Below, piece after piece: positions 51,555 to 59,588 of a stretch of DNA of 64,000 bases. Source of the DNA: Peptoniphilaceae bacterium (GTDB taxonomy: Bacteria; Bacillota; Clostridia; Tissierellales; Peptoniphilaceae); contig CABJAE010000002.1 in NCBI GenBank assembly GCA_902363535.1, positions 62,001 through 126,000 on the forward strand. Direction: 5' to 3'. Within the stretch, counting starts at the first letter, position 1. Each line of letters begins with the position of its first letter. The notes beneath the pieces were generated by a model. The model was not told the origin of the DNA, ran no database searches, and saw nothing but the letters and a program-made list of their open reading frames with translations. The position numbers were made by a program, and so were the translations under genes.

Positions 51555-52202
51555 ATGAAACAAAAAATTGCCCTCTTCGATTTCGACCGCACGGTGATCT
51601 CGAAAGATTCCATTTTTATATTATACGACGTGACAGCGCGAAAAATCCCCGGCTTTCGGGCAAAACTTTACAAAGAGCTTGTCACGGGGAGCCTCCTTCG
51701 CTCCCCGAAGGCCGTGAAGAAAAATGTAAAGAACAGTTTTCTCTCCATGCTCAGCTACTACACGGATGATGAAATCAAGGCCTTCGTCTACGAGGACGTC
51801 ATGGCCTATGCCTTTAAAGAGGCCGTGGACGAAATCTACGCCCTGAAAGCGGCGGGCTACTACCTGCTTCTCGTCTCCGCCTCCGTGGAAGACTACCTGA
51901 AGTACGTGGCCGACGTGCTTCCCTTCGATCACATTATCGGCACGAAAACCGACGAGGATTTCGAAATGGTGGGGGACAACAACAAGCACGCAAAAAAGGT
52001 GGACAATATCCTCGCCCATCTCACGGAAAAGAACATGGAAATCGACTACGAAAACAGCGTGGCCTACAGCGATTCCCTGGCCGCCGATCGCCCCATGATG
52101 GAGCTGGTAAAGACCCGCTACCTCATCAACAACAAAACCGACGCCGAGGGCTATTTGCATCTGAACTGGAAGGAAAAAGCCCAAGGCCCCTTCCGCGCCT
52201 GA
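51555..52202 (+). CDS. HAD-IB family phosphatase (SerB-like)
   Basis: This 215-residue HAD hydrolase has motif I FDFDRTVIS, motif II YLLLVSAS, and motif IV AYSDSLAADRPMMEL. It is of the HAD-IB (phosphoserine phosphatase-like) subfamily seen as a small phosphatase of phospholipid or sugar phosphate precursors. The specific substrate is unknown. AAAGGAGAATCC precedes the ATG. It is divergent from dinB with only about 60 bases between. Confidence 0.88.
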   Translation: MKQKIALFDFDRTVISKDSIFILYDVTARKIPGFRAKLYKELVTGSLLRSPKAVKKNVKNSFLSMLSYYTDDEIKAFVYEDVMAYAFKEAVDEIYALKAAGYYLLLVSASVEDYLKYVADVLPFDHIIGTKTDEDFEMVGDNNKHAKKVDNILAHLTEKNMEIDYENSVAYSDSLAADRPMMELVKTRYLINNKTDAEGYLHLNWKEKAQGPFRA

Positions 52203-52312
52203 TCCGATTAAATTTTTTCTTCACTGGGTATCTATTTTCTAAGGTATTTTACAAATTGATGAATGCACCTTTACGTGCGCGGAATAGATCACAGATTAGG
52301 AAGGAATGAAGT

Positions 52313-52843
52313 ATGAGTCAAATCATTTTTTACGGCGTCGAAGGGGAGGCGCGGCGGGCCCATTTACTGGAGGCCGCTGCGGCACAGGCCATCGACCTGC
52401 GGGAAGTCGAAAAAGAAGAAGTGGGCGAGCTTTTAGGCTATTTTGCGGGCCTTGAAGGCTACGAAAAGACCGGGGATAAGGCAGAAGCCCCGGATGAGGA
52501 GCTCGTGGTTTTCGTGGACCTGCACTCCCACGATCTACAGGAGATTCTCCTCGCCCTCAGGGAAATGGGCGAGATCTTCCCCCACAAGGCGGCCATGACC
52601 GAAACCAACAAAGACTGGTCCTTCGCCCGGCTCATTAACCACATTCGCCGGGAAAATGCCGTCATTCAGGCTTGGTCGCAAATGATGGCCGTGGCCAAGG
52701 AGGTCATCGAAGCCCAGGAATCCGAGCCCACTCAAGCGCGGGACGAGGCCCTCACCTTTGCCAAAAACCTTCGCCTAAAGGGCGAAGACATCGAAGAAAG
52801 CGACGTAAGAGAAGCCATTCGCCGCTTAAAAGAAAGTCTATAA
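52313..52843 (+). CDS. DUF3783 domain protein
   Basis: This 176-residue cytosolic protein has a predicted alpha/beta N-terminal part. Residues 70-105 match the DUF3783 pattern (VFVDLHSHDLQEILLALRE, then PHKAAMTETNKDWSFARL). The remainder is helical and acidic (AVIQAWSQMMAVAKEVIEAQ). The function of DUF3783 is not known. GAAGGAATGAAG precedes the ATG. It is separated by 110 bases from the HAD gene. Confidence 0.8.
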   Translation: MSQIIFYGVEGEARRAHLLEAAAAQAIDLREVEKEEVGELLGYFAGLEGYEKTGDKAEAPDEELVVFVDLHSHDLQEILLALREMGEIFPHKAAMTETNKDWSFARLINHIRRENAVIQAWSQMMAVAKEVIEAQESEPTQARDEALTFAKNLRLKGEDIEESDVREAIRRLKESL

Positions 52844-52845
52844 AA

Positions 52846-52886
52846 GAAAAACGAGTCCCACGCAGCGATGCAGGGGCTCGTTTTTT
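52846..52886. terminator. Bidirectional terminator
   Basis: AAAACGAGTCCC and GGGGCTCGTTTT form the stem with a 13-base loop between convergent genes. Confidence 0.7.
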
Positions 52887-52896
52887 ATGCTTCTTT

Positions 52897-54672
52897 TTAC
52901 GGATTGAGGGAGTGAAGATCCAAGCTGTCGGAAACATTCACCCGCTTTAATCGGCGCAGAGTCTCGGGCAGATACTTCACCGTGTAATTCTTCCCTTCCT
53001 CCGAGGTGACGCTCACCTTGTAGCCCGCCTCCGTAAGGAGCACTTCCGTCAAATCGTCGTGAATGCCCTGGGGATAGGCGAAGGCGTAGGGCGCGTGGTC
53101 GTTGAATTTCTCGTACACCGCCTTAAACCGTGCGTCGTCGGCCTTAAAAGCCGCCATAAAGTGTTCTTCATCTTCCCCTTTGAGCCTGCCCATGTTTTCC
53201 CTGAAGGTGCTGCCCTCCACCTTTTGTGTTTGGTGGAAGAAGTAGCTGTGGGAGCCGTACTCGAAGATATCGGCGCAAGCAAGGGCCTCTTCGGGAGAAA
53301 AGTGGCGCTTCATGGGTTTGTCCGTGCCGGGATAAGTGTCCATGCCCATGGTCTTTCCGATGGGAAAGATCGTGGCCACTTGATTGTATTTTTTAAGCAA
53401 TGGATAGGCCAGCTTTAAATTGGAATCGTAGCCGTCGTCGAAGGTAATGAGGGCGAATTTTTCCGGCAGATCCCCTTTTCCCTCGACGAAATTCATCAGG
53501 TCCTTAAAGTGGACGGTTTGAATCCCCTCGTCCTTGAGGTACTGCAAAAATTCCTCGAATCGCGCCGGAGAAATGGTGTAGAGGCCGTCGCCCTCATCCG
53601 CCAGGTGGTGGAAGGCGAAGATGTAGTAGCTGCGCTCCAAAACCTCGGGGGCCTGGGCTGCGGCTTTCTCCACGCGACCTTTCGCAATAAACTTCCCGTA
53701 ATTTCCCTCGCCCTTGTAAATTTTATCCAGCATCATGGCGCCCATGGCGTTTCTGAAGTGGGATGGATCGTAGAAAAACCGGGGATCCTTCTCCAGAGGC
53801 GTGTTCGTGAAATCCCAAAAATCCACAGTCTCGGCAAGCTTTTTGTAGTAGGCATCCACTTCTTCTTTGTCGTAGCGGGCATTTTGCCCGGCATACATAG
53901 GCGTCAATAGAAAGGTAATGGGAATGTGGTTTTCGTCGCACATGGCCTTGATCCTTCCGATGGCGGCGATGGCCTCGTCTTGCGAAGACAGGGGGATTTT
54001 TTCCGCGGGAATGTCGAAATGCTGATTCTTCATGTACTCTTCCGAAGATCCCATGTATTCCACGTCCCGCACCCGCTTGTCGTAGCTTCCGTCTTCGTGA
54101 AAGACGTCGAAATTTTTCGGAATGTAGCTGTCCTCTTTTTTTGCCGCGATTTTGTCCGCGCCGTAGCGGGGATTGGCGAAGAGGTAGTTTTTGTAAAAGG
54201 TGAATTTATTTTCCCCGCTCACATCCGGATGAAGGAGGTAATTTAAGTCCCGATTGTTTTCGTGGTACTTCGTGGCCGAGGGAATGGCCAGAGGCATAAT
54301 AATGGACTCCACGGGATAATTCTTCACCAAAAAGGCCACGGTCTTTTCCGTGTCGTAAAGGTCCGCGCCGTAGTGAAAGACATTGTAGTAGTCCTTTCCC
54401 GTGTAGGCCTTGAGCTTGTCCAAGGGAATGGAGCTGGCCCCGGATGCGCCGACGATGAAATTTTTATACTGTTTTTCTTTTTGGTGGGTCTTTAAGTAGG
54501 TGATCTTCGCCGTGCGGGGATTTTGCGTGTAATCGTAGCCGTACCAACGAAACAGAGGGTCGCCGAAGACATTAAAGGGATCGGTAAGCCCATTGAAGGC
54601 GGCGATGGCAATAAAAATCCCCAGGGCGATGAGTAAAAACAGCCGATTAAATTGTTTCGTCTTCTTTTCCAT
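52897..54672 (-). CDS. Fused DltD/SGNH-like and polysaccharide deacetylase (NodB/IcaB-type) protein
   Basis: This 591-residue protein has an N-terminal membrane helix (LFLLIALGIFIAIAAF), an extracellular SGNH/DltD-like domain (about 40-330; nucleophile in GASGASSIP, late Asp/His in DPSHFRNAMGAMM) and a C-terminal NodB-type polysaccharide deacetylase (about 345-591). The deacetylase half has ALITFDDGYDSN (metal and catalytic Asp), YGSHSYFFH (metal His residues with IcaB-like spacing) and FAYPQG. The start follows AGGTGA, seven bases after the MBOAT stop. It occupies the place of dltD in a Dlt-like operon. Fusion of the two domains is unusual. Confidence 0.88.
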   Translation of the reverse strand: MEKKTKQFNRLFLLIALGIFIAIAAFNGLTDPFNVFGDPLFRWYGYDYTQNPRTAKITYLKTHQKEKQYKNFIVGASGASSIPLDKLKAYTGKDYYNVFHYGADLYDTEKTVAFLVKNYPVESIIMPLAIPSATKYHENNRDLNYLLHPDVSGENKFTFYKNYLFANPRYGADKIAAKKEDSYIPKNFDVFHEDGSYDKRVRDVEYMGSSEEYMKNQHFDIPAEKIPLSSQDEAIAAIGRIKAMCDENHIPITFLLTPMYAGQNARYDKEEVDAYYKKLAETVDFWDFTNTPLEKDPRFFYDPSHFRNAMGAMMLDKIYKGEGNYGKFIAKGRVEKAAAQAPEVLERSYYIFAFHHLADEGDGLYTISPARFEEFLQYLKDEGIQTVHFKDLMNFVEGKGDLPEKFALITFDDGYDSNLKLAYPLLKKYNQVATIFPIGKTMGMDTYPGTDKPMKRHFSPEEALACADIFEYGSHSYFFHQTQKVEGSTFRENMGRLKGEDEEHFMAAFKADDARFKAVYEKFNDHAPYAFAYPQGIHDDLTEVLLTEAGYKVSVTSEEGKNYTVKYLPETLRRLKRVNVSDSLDLHSLNP

Positions 54673-54679
54673 AGTTCAC

Positions 54680-56110
54680 CTAGTAGTTTCTGTAAATAAA
54701 TTCCACGGACCGGTAGCCTTGGGCGTAGACGCCGAAGTAGAGAATCACCGCCATGGCGCCGAAGATAAGGGCCGCCTTTACCGGCATCTTGGCGGAAAGG
54801 ATCCGCTCCGTCACATCCACGCCGCGCTCTTGAATCGACGAGATCACGGCCACGACGAGAAAGGCCAAGCCGATGACGGCAAAATCCTTCGGCTCCACGC
54901 CGAAGTCCCCGTGGCGGAAGCTGAAGTCCCGAAGGGTTTTTTTCAGCATGAAAATCGCCTGGGAAAAACTTCCGGAGCGGGTAAAGTAGCGGCCGATAAA
55001 GACCAAAAAGGAGGTGCGGATCACCTGAAAGGCCCGGTAGGGCGCCTTTTGATCGTCGATGGAGAGGGCTTTTTTCACCGCGTTAAATCGCCGCTCGAAG
55101 AGAAGGGACAGAGAGATCAAAGTCCCGTTGTAGAGGCCGAAGGCGATGAAATTAAAGCCGCCGCCGTGCCAAATGCCGATGAGCAAGTAGACGATGTAGG
55201 TGGAGATGGTTAAGGTAAGCACCTTGCCGCCGTGGCGTCCCAAAATCCGGCGGGATTTTTTGTTAATGGTACCGAAGGTCTTCGTCAGGGACAGGGGAAA
55301 GAACACGTAGTCCCGCATCCACGCCCCGAGGGTAATGTGCCAACGGCGCCAAAAGTCCGTAAGGGACGTGGCGAAAAAGGGCCGCTTAAAGTTTTCCGAA
55401 AGCTCCACGCCGAAGAGATAGGCCACGCCTCTTGCGATGTCGATGCCGCCGCTGAAGTCGCAGTAAATCTGAATGGAATAGAAAATAATGGCGATAAACA
55501 CGAAGCCGCCGCCGAAATCGTCGGGATGATCGAAAATCCCCGACACCACGAGGGCGGCGCGATTGGCGATGAGGAGCTTTTTAAAATAGCCGTAGAGCAT
55601 GAGAAGAAGGCCCCGGCTAAAGGAGAGGCTATCCGCTTCCGCCCGGTAAAGGTCCTCGGAAATGGCGTCGTAACGGGAGATGGGCCCCTGCACGATTTGC
55701 GGAAAAAAGGACAGATACAGGGCGTATTTTAAGAGATTGTCCGCCGGCGGGTATTTCTTCCGGTACAGGTCGATAATGTAGGATGTGGCCTGAAAGGTGT
55801 AGAAAGAAATCCCCAGGGGAATGGCGATCTTAAAGGCGGAAAGATCCGTAAATTTCACCAAGGACAAAAGGCCGAAATTCACGGCCAGGGTGGCGAATAA
55901 AAGAGCCTTGTTCTTGGTTTTGTAGAGGATTTTTCCCGCGAAGTAGGTGGTGAAAATGGCCGTAAACAGATAAAAAAACGCCCTGATGTCGTAGAGCGCG
56001 TAGTACAGAAGGGAAGCGGCCAGTAAGACTTGCCACTTGCAACCGACGACGCGATAGATGACGACGAAGAGGGCGACAAATAAGAGAAAGGAAAGTTCGG
56101 TAAAGGCCAT
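54680..56110 (-). CDS. MBOAT family membrane O-acyltransferase, DltB-like
   Basis: This 476-residue MBOAT protein has about ten membrane helices. Visible are PLGISFYTFQATSYIIDLYR and LIGIWHGGGFNFIAFGLYNG, with the catalytic His in IWHGGG, and FWRRWHITLGAWMRDYVFFP. DltB-like MBOATs take the acyl group from the carrier protein and pass it across the membrane. Its ATG shares one base with the ACP stop (TAATG), and no separate ribosome site is seen, so it depends on ACP translation. The next gene follows after seven bases. Confidence 0.92.
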   Translation of the reverse strand: MAFTELSFLLFVALFVVIYRVVGCKWQVLLAASLLYYALYDIRAFFYLFTAIFTTYFAGKILYKTKNKALLFATLAVNFGLLSLVKFTDLSAFKIAIPLGISFYTFQATSYIIDLYRKKYPPADNLLKYALYLSFFPQIVQGPISRYDAISEDLYRAEADSLSFSRGLLLMLYGYFKKLLIANRAALVVSGIFDHPDDFGGGFVFIAIIFYSIQIYCDFSGGIDIARGVAYLFGVELSENFKRPFFATSLTDFWRRWHITLGAWMRDYVFFPLSLTKTFGTINKKSRRILGRHGGKVLTLTISTYIVYLLIGIWHGGGFNFIAFGLYNGTLISLSLLFERRFNAVKKALSIDDQKAPYRAFQVIRTSFLVFIGRYFTRSGSFSQAIFMLKKTLRDFSFRHGDFGVEPKDFAVIGLAFLVVAVISSIQERGVDVTERILSAKMPVKAALIFGAMAVILYFGVYAQGYRSVEFIYRNY

Positions 56111-56328
56111 TATAATTTGTCGATAAACTCGGCGATGGTATTGACAGACTCAAAATTTTCCGGCAAGAGTTCCGACACGTCGATGGTAATGTCGAAGGCA
56201 TCTTGCAGCTCCAACACCAGGCTCACCATGTCGAAGGAATCCAAAATACCTTCTTCGATTAAATCTGTATCTTCTTTCACCACTTCGCCGGTGATGCTTT
56301 CGATGATTTCAATGATTGATTCTTTCAT
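56110..56328 (-). CDS. Acyl/amino-acyl carrier protein, DltC-like
   Basis: This 72-residue carrier has the phosphopantetheine Ser in EEGILDSFDMVSLVLEL, the DSF form shared with DltC, and the acidic surface typical of carrier proteins. It probably accepts an amino-acyl group from the adenylation enzyme of the same operon and donates it to the MBOAT. CGAAGGAGGAGC precedes the ATG. Its stop overlaps the MBOAT start. Confidence 0.93.
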   Translation of the reverse strand: MKESIIEIIESITGEVVKEDTDLIEEGILDSFDMVSLVLELQDAFDITIDVSELLPENFESVNTIAEFIDKL

Positions 56329-56371
56329 AGCTCCTCCTTCGATTCTTTCCCATTATACAATTAGCCGCCGG

Positions 56372-57103
56372 TTATTTCAATTCCGGTGCGTAGACCATGA
56401 CCGCCGAATGAAAGCCGTCTTTTCGAAAGCCCGCCTTCTCGTACAAAGCCGCGGCTCCGCCCTCGGCGTCGGTCCACACGGTGGCCCGCTTTTTTTCGAT
56501 GCAGGCGGCCACGTAGTGCTTCACCAGCTCCAGGGCCAGGCCCCTGCCGCGGCGAGAAGGCTCCACATACAAATGCTCGATGGTCTGTTCCGTCGGGCTT
56601 ATGGAATACTGCAAAAAGCCCGCTCCGGGAATGCCGATCACGCGTCCTTCTCTTATGTCCCTCTCGATTTCATCCGTGGATTGATGATTCCCCGAAACGG
56701 GATCGAAGGCGGCGATGCCCCGGGCCACAAAGTCCCCGTCGTCCAAAGTCACGACGCGAGGGGAAATTTCCCCCAATCCTTCCTTCAGACGAAGGCGCAG
56801 GCGCATTTTATAAAGGCGAAAGCCCACGGCCTCGGCGGCTGATATGTCCGGCCGGCGACCGACGATTTCTGTGACCAACGCCTCGTTCAAATCCAAGGGC
56901 TTCTGCTCCTTTAAGTAATAGGTCACGTGCCATCGGTCGTTTTTCTTCGTGCCGATGTAGAGATCCCCGTCGTCAAAATAGCGCAGATCCTCGAGCTCCT
57001 CTACATAGCGGCGGCGGTTCATGTAGTCGTTGTTCACGCTCCCCTTGTAAGCAGCCAGGCGCGTGTCCAAGTCCCTTTCGTCTTTAAAGGGCACCATGTT
57101 CAT
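56372..57103 (-). CDS. GNAT family N-acetyltransferase in Dlt-like operon
   Basis: This 243-residue protein has an N-terminal region (1-120) of unknown fold rich in Arg and Asp, and a C-terminal GNAT domain with the acetyl-CoA loop VEPSRRGRGLALELV and the late ALYEKAGFRKDGF. It starts 20 bases inside the adenylation gene end, with TTGGAGGACG upstream, so it is part of the operon. It could acylate the amino group of the amino acid loaded on the carrier, or an unrelated substrate; the sequence does not decide. Confidence 0.88.
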   Translation of the reverse strand: MNMVPFKDERDLDTRLAAYKGSVNNDYMNRRRYVEELEDLRYFDDGDLYIGTKKNDRWHVTYYLKEQKPLDLNEALVTEIVGRRPDISAAEAVGFRLYKMRLRLRLKEGLGEISPRVVTLDDGDFVARGIAAFDPVSGNHQSTDEIERDIREGRVIGIPGAGFLQYSISPTEQTIEHLYVEPSRRGRGLALELVKHYVAACIEKKRATVWTDAEGGAAALYEKAGFRKDGFHSAVMVYAPELK

Positions 57104-58562
57104 AAGCGTCCTCCAATGCCTTTCGGTCGATTTTTCCGTTTCGCGTCGTCGGCAGCGACGCCACGTGGATAAAGCGGTCCGGAATCATGTAGGCGGGCAA
57201 ATGGGCCTTAAGCCCCTTGCGAAAATCCATGCGGGAGAACTCTTCCCCGGTGTAGACGGCGACGATTTTCTCCTTTTCGCGGTCGTAGAAACACATGCCG
57301 TCTTTGATGCCGAAGGCAAAAAGGGCCCGCTCCACTTCCCCCAATTCGATGCGGTAGCCGTGGCGCTTGATCTGATCGTCTTCTCGGGCGAGAAATTCGA
57401 TTTCGCCCCGCCCATTTCTTCGCACAATGTCGCCCGTGCGATAGACGATCTCCGGGTAGCGGCTGTTCAATGGATTTTGCACGAAGGCGGCCTTCGTCTT
57501 TTCCGGGTCCTTGTAGTAGCCATAGGCCACGCCCGTGCCCCGCACCACCAGCTCGCCCTTATCCGCCGGCACATCGCCGTCTAAAATCATTAAATCCATA
57601 TTTTCGCAGGCCCTGCCGATGGGAATCACTTCCCCGGGACCGAAATCCCGATTCACCTTGTAATAGGCGCAGTCCACGGTGGTTTCCGTGGGCCCGTAGA
57701 GATTAAAGTAATCCGCCGAGACGGCGTCGCGCCAGATCTTTAATTTCTCCGCGGAAAACGCCTCCCCGGCAAAGGCCACCACCTTTAAATGCTCCGGCAC
57801 CGCGGCGTCGAAGACCTTGGAATTGGCCAAGAGATTCATGGCGGAAACGGACCAGAGAATGGCGGAAATTTTGTGTTCGTTTAAATACTCCACGGCCTTT
57901 ACGGGAAAGAGAAAGAGCTTTTTGTCCATTAAATGCACCGTGGCCCCTTCCCCCATCATAAGGGCCAGCTCCTTTACCGACGCGTCGAAGTACAGGGGCG
58001 TTTGATTGGCGATGTTAAAACTTGCATCGATGCCCAAAGCTTCGGGGATCCAGTCCATAAAATCCACCACCATTTTTTGGGCTACCACCACCCCCTTCGG
58101 CGCCCCGGTGGAGCCGGAAGTAAAGAGGACGTAGCAGGGATCGGCGTCGATGATTCCTTCCCTGAGGCGATTGACATCCACCGCCCCCGTCGCCTTCGCC
58201 TTCGATGAAATCGCCGTAAGATTTAAGGATTCAAAGCAATTTTTTTCGTGAAAAATCCCCGCCTCGGCCTCGAGCTTTTCGGCGATTTGCTCCATGCGCC
58301 CCGCCGCTTCCTCGTCGCTTACGGGCACGTAAAAATTCCCCGAATAGAGCACGGCCAAATAAGCCACCACCGTTTCGATGTGCCGATTCACGGCGACGAG
58401 AATGGGCTTGCTTGCAGCGCCGGTTGTTTCGTAAAGGGCCGCCGCCAAATCTAGGGCCTCTTTTCTCAGTTCGGAAAAGGTAATGGACCGCACGCCGTCC
58501 ACCAGGGCGATTTTATCTCCGTGTTTTTCCACGGTCTGTTCAAATTTATCGATAACTAACAT
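57084..58562 (-). CDS. Amino-acid adenylation enzyme, DltA-like
   Basis: This 492-residue adenylate-forming enzyme has all core motifs: YVLFTSGSTGAPKGV (A3), FDASVKELALMM (A4, with the Asp that binds the amino group), YFNLYGPTETTVDCAYY (A5), YRTGDIVRR (A7), IKRHGYRIELGEVE (A8) and NGKIDRKAL (A10). It should load an amino acid onto the carrier protein. The segment aligned to FCGEVLP of DltA reads FAGEAFSA, so the Cys that favours D-Ala is Ala. The ATG at 58562 follows GAGG; a GTG two codons earlier is too close to it. It is the first gene of the operon. Confidence 0.9.
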   Translation of the reverse strand: MLVIDKFEQTVEKHGDKIALVDGVRSITFSELRKEALDLAAALYETTGAASKPILVAVNRHIETVVAYLAVLYSGNFYVPVSDEEAAGRMEQIAEKLEAEAGIFHEKNCFESLNLTAISSKAKATGAVDVNRLREGIIDADPCYVLFTSGSTGAPKGVVVAQKMVVDFMDWIPEALGIDASFNIANQTPLYFDASVKELALMMGEGATVHLMDKKLFLFPVKAVEYLNEHKISAILWSVSAMNLLANSKVFDAAVPEHLKVVAFAGEAFSAEKLKIWRDAVSADYFNLYGPTETTVDCAYYKVNRDFGPGEVIPIGRACENMDLMILDGDVPADKGELVVRGTGVAYGYYKDPEKTKAAFVQNPLNSRYPEIVYRTGDIVRRNGRGEIEFLAREDDQIKRHGYRIELGEVERALFAFGIKDGMCFYDREKEKIVAVYTGEEFSRMDFRKGLKAHLPAYMIPDRFIHVASLPTTRNGKIDRKALEDAYEHGAL

Positions 58563-58577
58563 AAACACCTCGGCTAA

Positions 58578-58606
58578 ATTCTACCACGTATCAAAACCCC
58601 TGACCA
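58578..58606 (-). promoter_or_regulatory. Promoter of Dlt-like operon
   Basis: On the minus strand TGGTCA (58606-58601), 17 bases, TAGAAT (58583-58578), with TGG directly before the -10 (extended type). Confidence 0.5.
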
Positions 58607-58626
58607 CAATCCTCCTTTTTCCGACG

Positions 58627-58658
58627 AAAAAATCGAGCAGGCAAAAGCTTGCTCGATC
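58627..58658 (-). terminator. Terminator after small membrane protein
   Basis: ATCGAGCA and TGCTCGAT form the stem and six T follow on the minus strand, just before the Dlt-like operon promoter. Confidence 0.75.
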
Positions 58659-58671
58659 ATGGCCTTTATGT

Positions 58672-58956
58672 TCAATCCGATTTATCGCCGTTCGAAAAAA
58701 TTCCGTCGCCTGTTTCTTCTCCATCTCCGACTTTATCCTTGTTTTCCGCTTTTTCTACCTTCTCTTCACGCACCACATCAAAAGCGTCCAGTGCGTGAGG
58801 TAATAAAATTAACATGATAACGGCGATGACGATGCGTATGTAAAGATCGACAAAATTAATGGAATCTTCCCATACTAAAATGCGATTATTTCTGGCTATC
58901 AGAGCGAGAAAAACCATGCTAATGACGTAACCGTACTTTTTGTACCCTTTCTTCAT
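58672..58956 (-). CDS. Small two-helix membrane protein (paralogue A)
   Basis: This 94-residue protein begins KKGYKKYGYVISMVFLALIA (first helix), has a short acidic outside loop, a second helix (IVIAVIMLILLPHALDAF) and a charged C-terminal tail rich in E, K and D. It resembles the next gene upstream in order, spacing and wording of the helices, so they are paralogues. AGGAGAAAATCAC precedes the ATG at 58956. No function known. Confidence 0.75.
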   Translation of the reverse strand: MKKGYKKYGYVISMVFLALIARNNRILVWEDSINFVDLYIRIVIAVIMLILLPHALDAFDVVREEKVEKAENKDKVGDGEETGDGIFSNGDKSD

Positions 58957-59013
58957 GTGATTTTCTCCTATCTTTTTCGAGGTATTATTTCGATAAAGCA
59001 TACTCTCCGGTTA

Positions 59014-59262
59014 CTACTGTTTTTGCACCTCGTCTTCTTTTTCGTCTTTTCCCTCGTTTTTTTCCGCCGCCCTATTATAATCCACGGTCTCCAGCGCGCG
59101 GGGAAGCATGAGCAAAATCACCAGAATAAAAAGAAGACGCAACTCATACTCTCGAGTATCGATAACAACGTCATTCGGAAGGCCGATCCACGGATTCCAC
59201 GCCAACAAGCCTAAGAAAAACAGGCTGATGGCATAACCGATCTGCTTAAAATCTTTTCTCAT
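59014..59262 (-). CDS. Small two-helix membrane protein (paralogue B)
   Basis: This 82-residue protein has the same plan as paralogue A: RKDFKQIGYAISLFFLGLLA as first helix, then LLFILVILLMLPRALETVDY, then an acidic/basic tail. The shared LLMLP-RALE.. / LILLP-HALD.. segment is the clearest link. GAGGTGATTTT precedes the ATG. It is 57 bases upstream of paralogue A in the same direction. Confidence 0.75.
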   Translation of the reverse strand: MRKDFKQIGYAISLFFLGLLAWNPWIGLPNDVVIDTREYELRLLFILVILLMLPRALETVDYNRAAEKNEGKDEKEDEVQKQ

Positions 59263-59302
59263 AAAATCACCTCATTGATTAAATTTTCTATTGTCTTCCA
59301 GG

Positions 59303-59515
59303 TTACGCCCCTACACCCCGCTCCATGACAAAGCGGAGAATGGTAACGATCAATAGCAGAAGTGCCAAGACGCGGGAGATTTTTCGATCGTGTTTTGCCA
59401 GCCACGGGTACTTTGCTAATCGCGCCTTCTCATCGGATAAGTAAAGCGGCAAGGTGGCGAAGGCATAGAGTGCAACCAACACCGTCATCATCAGTTGGAT
59501 TCGAACAATGGTCAT
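59303..59515 (-). CDS. Small two-helix membrane protein, unrelated sequence
   Basis: This 70-residue protein has helix 1 (QLMMTVLVALYAFATLPLYL), a charged loop (SDEKARLAKYPWLAKHDRK) and helix 2 (SRVLALLLLIVTILRFVM). AAAGGAGCCC precedes the ATG. It may share a transcript with the two paralogues downstream. No family recognised; a holin-like or small regulatory membrane protein cannot be excluded. Confidence 0.7.
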   Translation of the reverse strand: MTIVRIQLMMTVLVALYAFATLPLYLSDEKARLAKYPWLAKHDRKISRVLALLLLIVTILRFVMERGVGA

Positions 59516-59588
59516 AAGGGCTCCTTTCTTTTCGTCTCACTACTATAACGTTTCACAAAGGAAAAACTGTACAGTCTTTTTGAAATTT

